Assembly: GCA_963727765.1 (NCBI GenBank)
Contig: CAVSGZ010000007.1
Coordinates: 372,001-436,000 of the forward strand
DNA: 64,000 bases
Direction: 5' to 3'
DNA from: FEN-299 sp963727765
GTDB taxonomy: Bacteria > Acidobacteriota > Vicinamibacteria > Vicinamibacterales > Fen-181
Shown here: positions 62,609 to 64,000 of the stretch, in pieces
Numbering within the stretch: position 1 is the first letter of the stretch
Layout of the letters: every line of letters begins with the position of its first letter
Program-made: the position numbers and the translations under genes
The notes under the pieces: model-generated
Database searches by the model: none
What the model was told of the DNA's origin: nothing
Seen by the model: only the letters and a program-made list of their open reading frames with translations

Positions 62609-64000
62609 TCACGGCATCCCCAGGTGCTTGTTCCACCACGCCAGGTACCGGGTCAAGCGGTCGCGAACGTAACTCGGCATCGTGATGGCGTGGTGCTGAC
62701 CGGGGTAGATGACGAGCTGAGTGTCGACGTTCATGCCCCGAAGCGCCTGATACATCTGCTCGACGCCGGCGATGGGGACGTTGAAATCGACCTGGCCGCA
62801 CAGAAACAAGGTCGGCGTCCTGATCTGATCGGCATGGAAGAACGGGTACGATACCTTCAGCCACGCGGCCTCGTTCTTCCATGGCGGTCCCATCTCGTTG
62901 TCATACTGCTCGATGTACTGATCGGTTCCGTACATCGTCAACTGGAGTGAACTGCTGGCGCCGCTGATGGCGGCCTTGAACCGGCTATCGCTGGCGATCG
63001 TGTAATTGGTGAGGATTCCCCCGTAGCTCCAGCCCCCAATTCCGAGCCGGTCGGGATCGGCGACGCCGCTCGCCACGGCGTAGTCCACGCCGGCGAGCAG
63101 ATCCATGACCTCCTTGTTGCCCCAGTCGCCGGCGATCGCCTTCTGATAGGCGGCGCCACGGCCCGCTCCGCCCCGGTAATTGACGGCGAGCACCACGTAA
63201 CCACTTGCGGCGAACAACTCCCGTTCGAAGCTGAAGCTGAAGGCATCCTGGCCGTTCGGCCCACCGTGGATCCACAGCAGCGTCGGATAACGTTTCCCAG
63301 CGACGAAGCCGGCCGGCTTGACCATCAGTCCACTGACCACCGTGCCGTCCTTCGATCGGCACGAGAATCCTTCGGTGGTTGCCAACTGCAGTTGGTCGAA
63401 CCACGAGTCGTTCTGGTGCGTGATCCGACGAAACGCGCCGTTGTCGAGCGCGTACACTTCGCCAATGTCCGTCGCCGTGCTCATGACCACTGCCAGCGAG
63501 CCATCGGCCTTCGGCGACATTTCTGACACCACGCGCGGCCCGCTCGTCAAGGGGGCCGCGGCGCCTGTGGCGGCTTCGATTCTGGCGACGTACGTGGTGC
63601 GGTCATCCTGGACGATGACTCGCAGCGACGCCCCGTCGGCCGACCAGAGAATTGGGCCTGAGACAGCGCGGTCGAGTGCGGCAGTCAACACTCTCGGCGT
63701 GCCGCCCGCGGCGGGGACCACGGCGAGTTTCTGCAAGCCATAGGCGGCAAACTTCGCCTCCTCGCCTTGGTAGTAGGCCAGCCACTTTCCGTCCGGACTC
63801 CAGGCGGGGCGCCCGTCGTCGCTCCCCGAGTAGGTCGTCAGCTGGCGGAGCGTGGCGCCGGCCACGGCGTCGATGACGTAGATGTTCGTGTCCTGGTTTC
63901 GATCAGGGTCCGGCGTGCGGTTGCTGACAAACGCGATCCTGGTGCCGTCCGGCGACCACGAGGGCGTCTCGTCGTCGAACGTGCCGCTGGTCAGCGTCAC
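62609..64000 (-). CDS. S9-family prolyl oligopeptidase-like peptidase (5' partial)
   Basis: The frame is open to the window edge, so the N-terminus lies beyond base 64000. The visible 463 aa have the end of a beta-propeller with TolB/DPP-like repeats (ETPSWSPDGTRIAFVSNR, RPAWSPDGKWLAYYQGE) and an alpha/beta-hydrolase domain with LLWIHGGPNGQ, GIGGWSYGGILTNY (catalytic Ser), GQVDFNVP (Asp) and YPGQHH (His). This is the acylaminoacyl-peptidase type of S9, probably exported. It is the second S9 enzyme in the window. Confidence 0.9.
   Translation of the reverse strand: MTLTSGTFDDETPSWSPDGTRIAFVSNRTPDPDRNQDTNIYVIDAVAGATLRQLTTYSGSDDGRPAWSPDGKWLAYYQGEEAKFAAYGLQKLAVVPAAGGTPRVLTAALDRAVSGPILWSADGASLRVIVQDDRTTYVARIEAATGAAAPLTSGPRVVSEMSPKADGSLAVVMSTATDIGEVYALDNGAFRRITHQNDSWFDQLQLATTEGFSCRSKDGTVVSGLMVKPAGFVAGKRYPTLLWIHGGPNGQDAFSFSFERELFAASGYVVLAVNYRGGAGRGAAYQKAIAGDWGNKEVMDLLAGVDYAVASGVADPDRLGIGGWSYGGILTNYTIASDSRFKAAISGASSSLQLTMYGTDQYIEQYDNEMGPPWKNEAAWLKVSYPFFHADQIRTPTLFLCGQVDFNVPIAGVEQMYQALRGMNVDTQLVIYPGQHHAITMPSYVRDRLTRYLAWWNKHLGMP

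Overview
The window is a 64 kb piece of a GC-rich chromosome, most likely from an acidobacterium of the Vicinamibacteria type. The evidence is a VWFA-like protein of the kind typical of Acidobacteria (54.6 kb), an Oar-like TonB-dependent receptor with an N-terminal carboxypeptidase-regulatory domain (56.1 kb), several secreted S9 peptidases, a sortilin/BNR-repeat protein and a DUF6067 glycosidase. There is no phage, transposase, CRISPR array or rRNA. The taxonomic placement is an inference from gene content.

Layout. 0-3.9 kb: the C-terminal part of a eukaryote-type multidomain acyl-CoA carboxylase, meaB and a histone H1-like protein. 4-15 kb: sugar metabolism, with a nucleotidyltransferase plus GHMP kinase pair, a SYLF lipid-binding protein, two tandem phosphohexomutases, a GH20 hexosaminidase and a DUF6067 glycosidase. 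15-24 kb: a chlorite-dismutase-family (HemQ-like) protein with an unknown partner, an unknown metalloprotease/lipoprotein pair, a small P-loop kinase, a sodium:solute symporter, L-serine dehydratase and a serine hydrolase. 24-42 kb: a BNR-repeat protein, a DPP-IV/gamma-glutamyltransferase fusion, Uup, an ArsR-DUF2087 regulator, a membrane spermidine-synthase-like fusion, ArfB, a phosphate-acyltransferase/butyrate-kinase fusion, an MFS exporter and a DUF4010 membrane protein. 42-48 kb: an accessory stretch of small exported proteins and lipoproteins, a cupin remnant, and two orphan genes separated by copies of the tRNA-Glu 3' end. 48-54 kb: a PPi-type phosphofructokinase, tRNA-Lys and a hemE-hemH-hemY operon ending in a signal-bearing methyltransferase. 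54-64 kb: a PD-(D/E)XK-like protein with a basic tail, the VWFA protein, the TonB receptor with a strong terminator, a glutaredoxin-like protein, a D-Ala-D-Ala carboxypeptidase, FdhE and a truncated S9 peptidase.

Themes. The organism appears to be a heterotroph that scavenges peptides (DPP-IV/GGT fusion, second S9 enzyme), glycans (GH20, DUF6067) and acyl-CoA/acyl-phosphate intermediates (carboxylase, MeaB, Ptb-Buk). Heme genes are split between 15.4 kb (HemQ-like) and 50.4-53.7 kb (hemE, hemH, hemY), a set that fits the coproporphyrin-dependent route. Three conserved genes (carboxylase, first phosphomutase, GH20) are each broken by one extra base near 1216, 7167 and 10294. These look more like assembly errors than decay, so they are annotated as single frameshifted genes. 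Several genes seem to be transcribed as leaderless mRNAs, with a -10 box 6-9 bases before the start codon.
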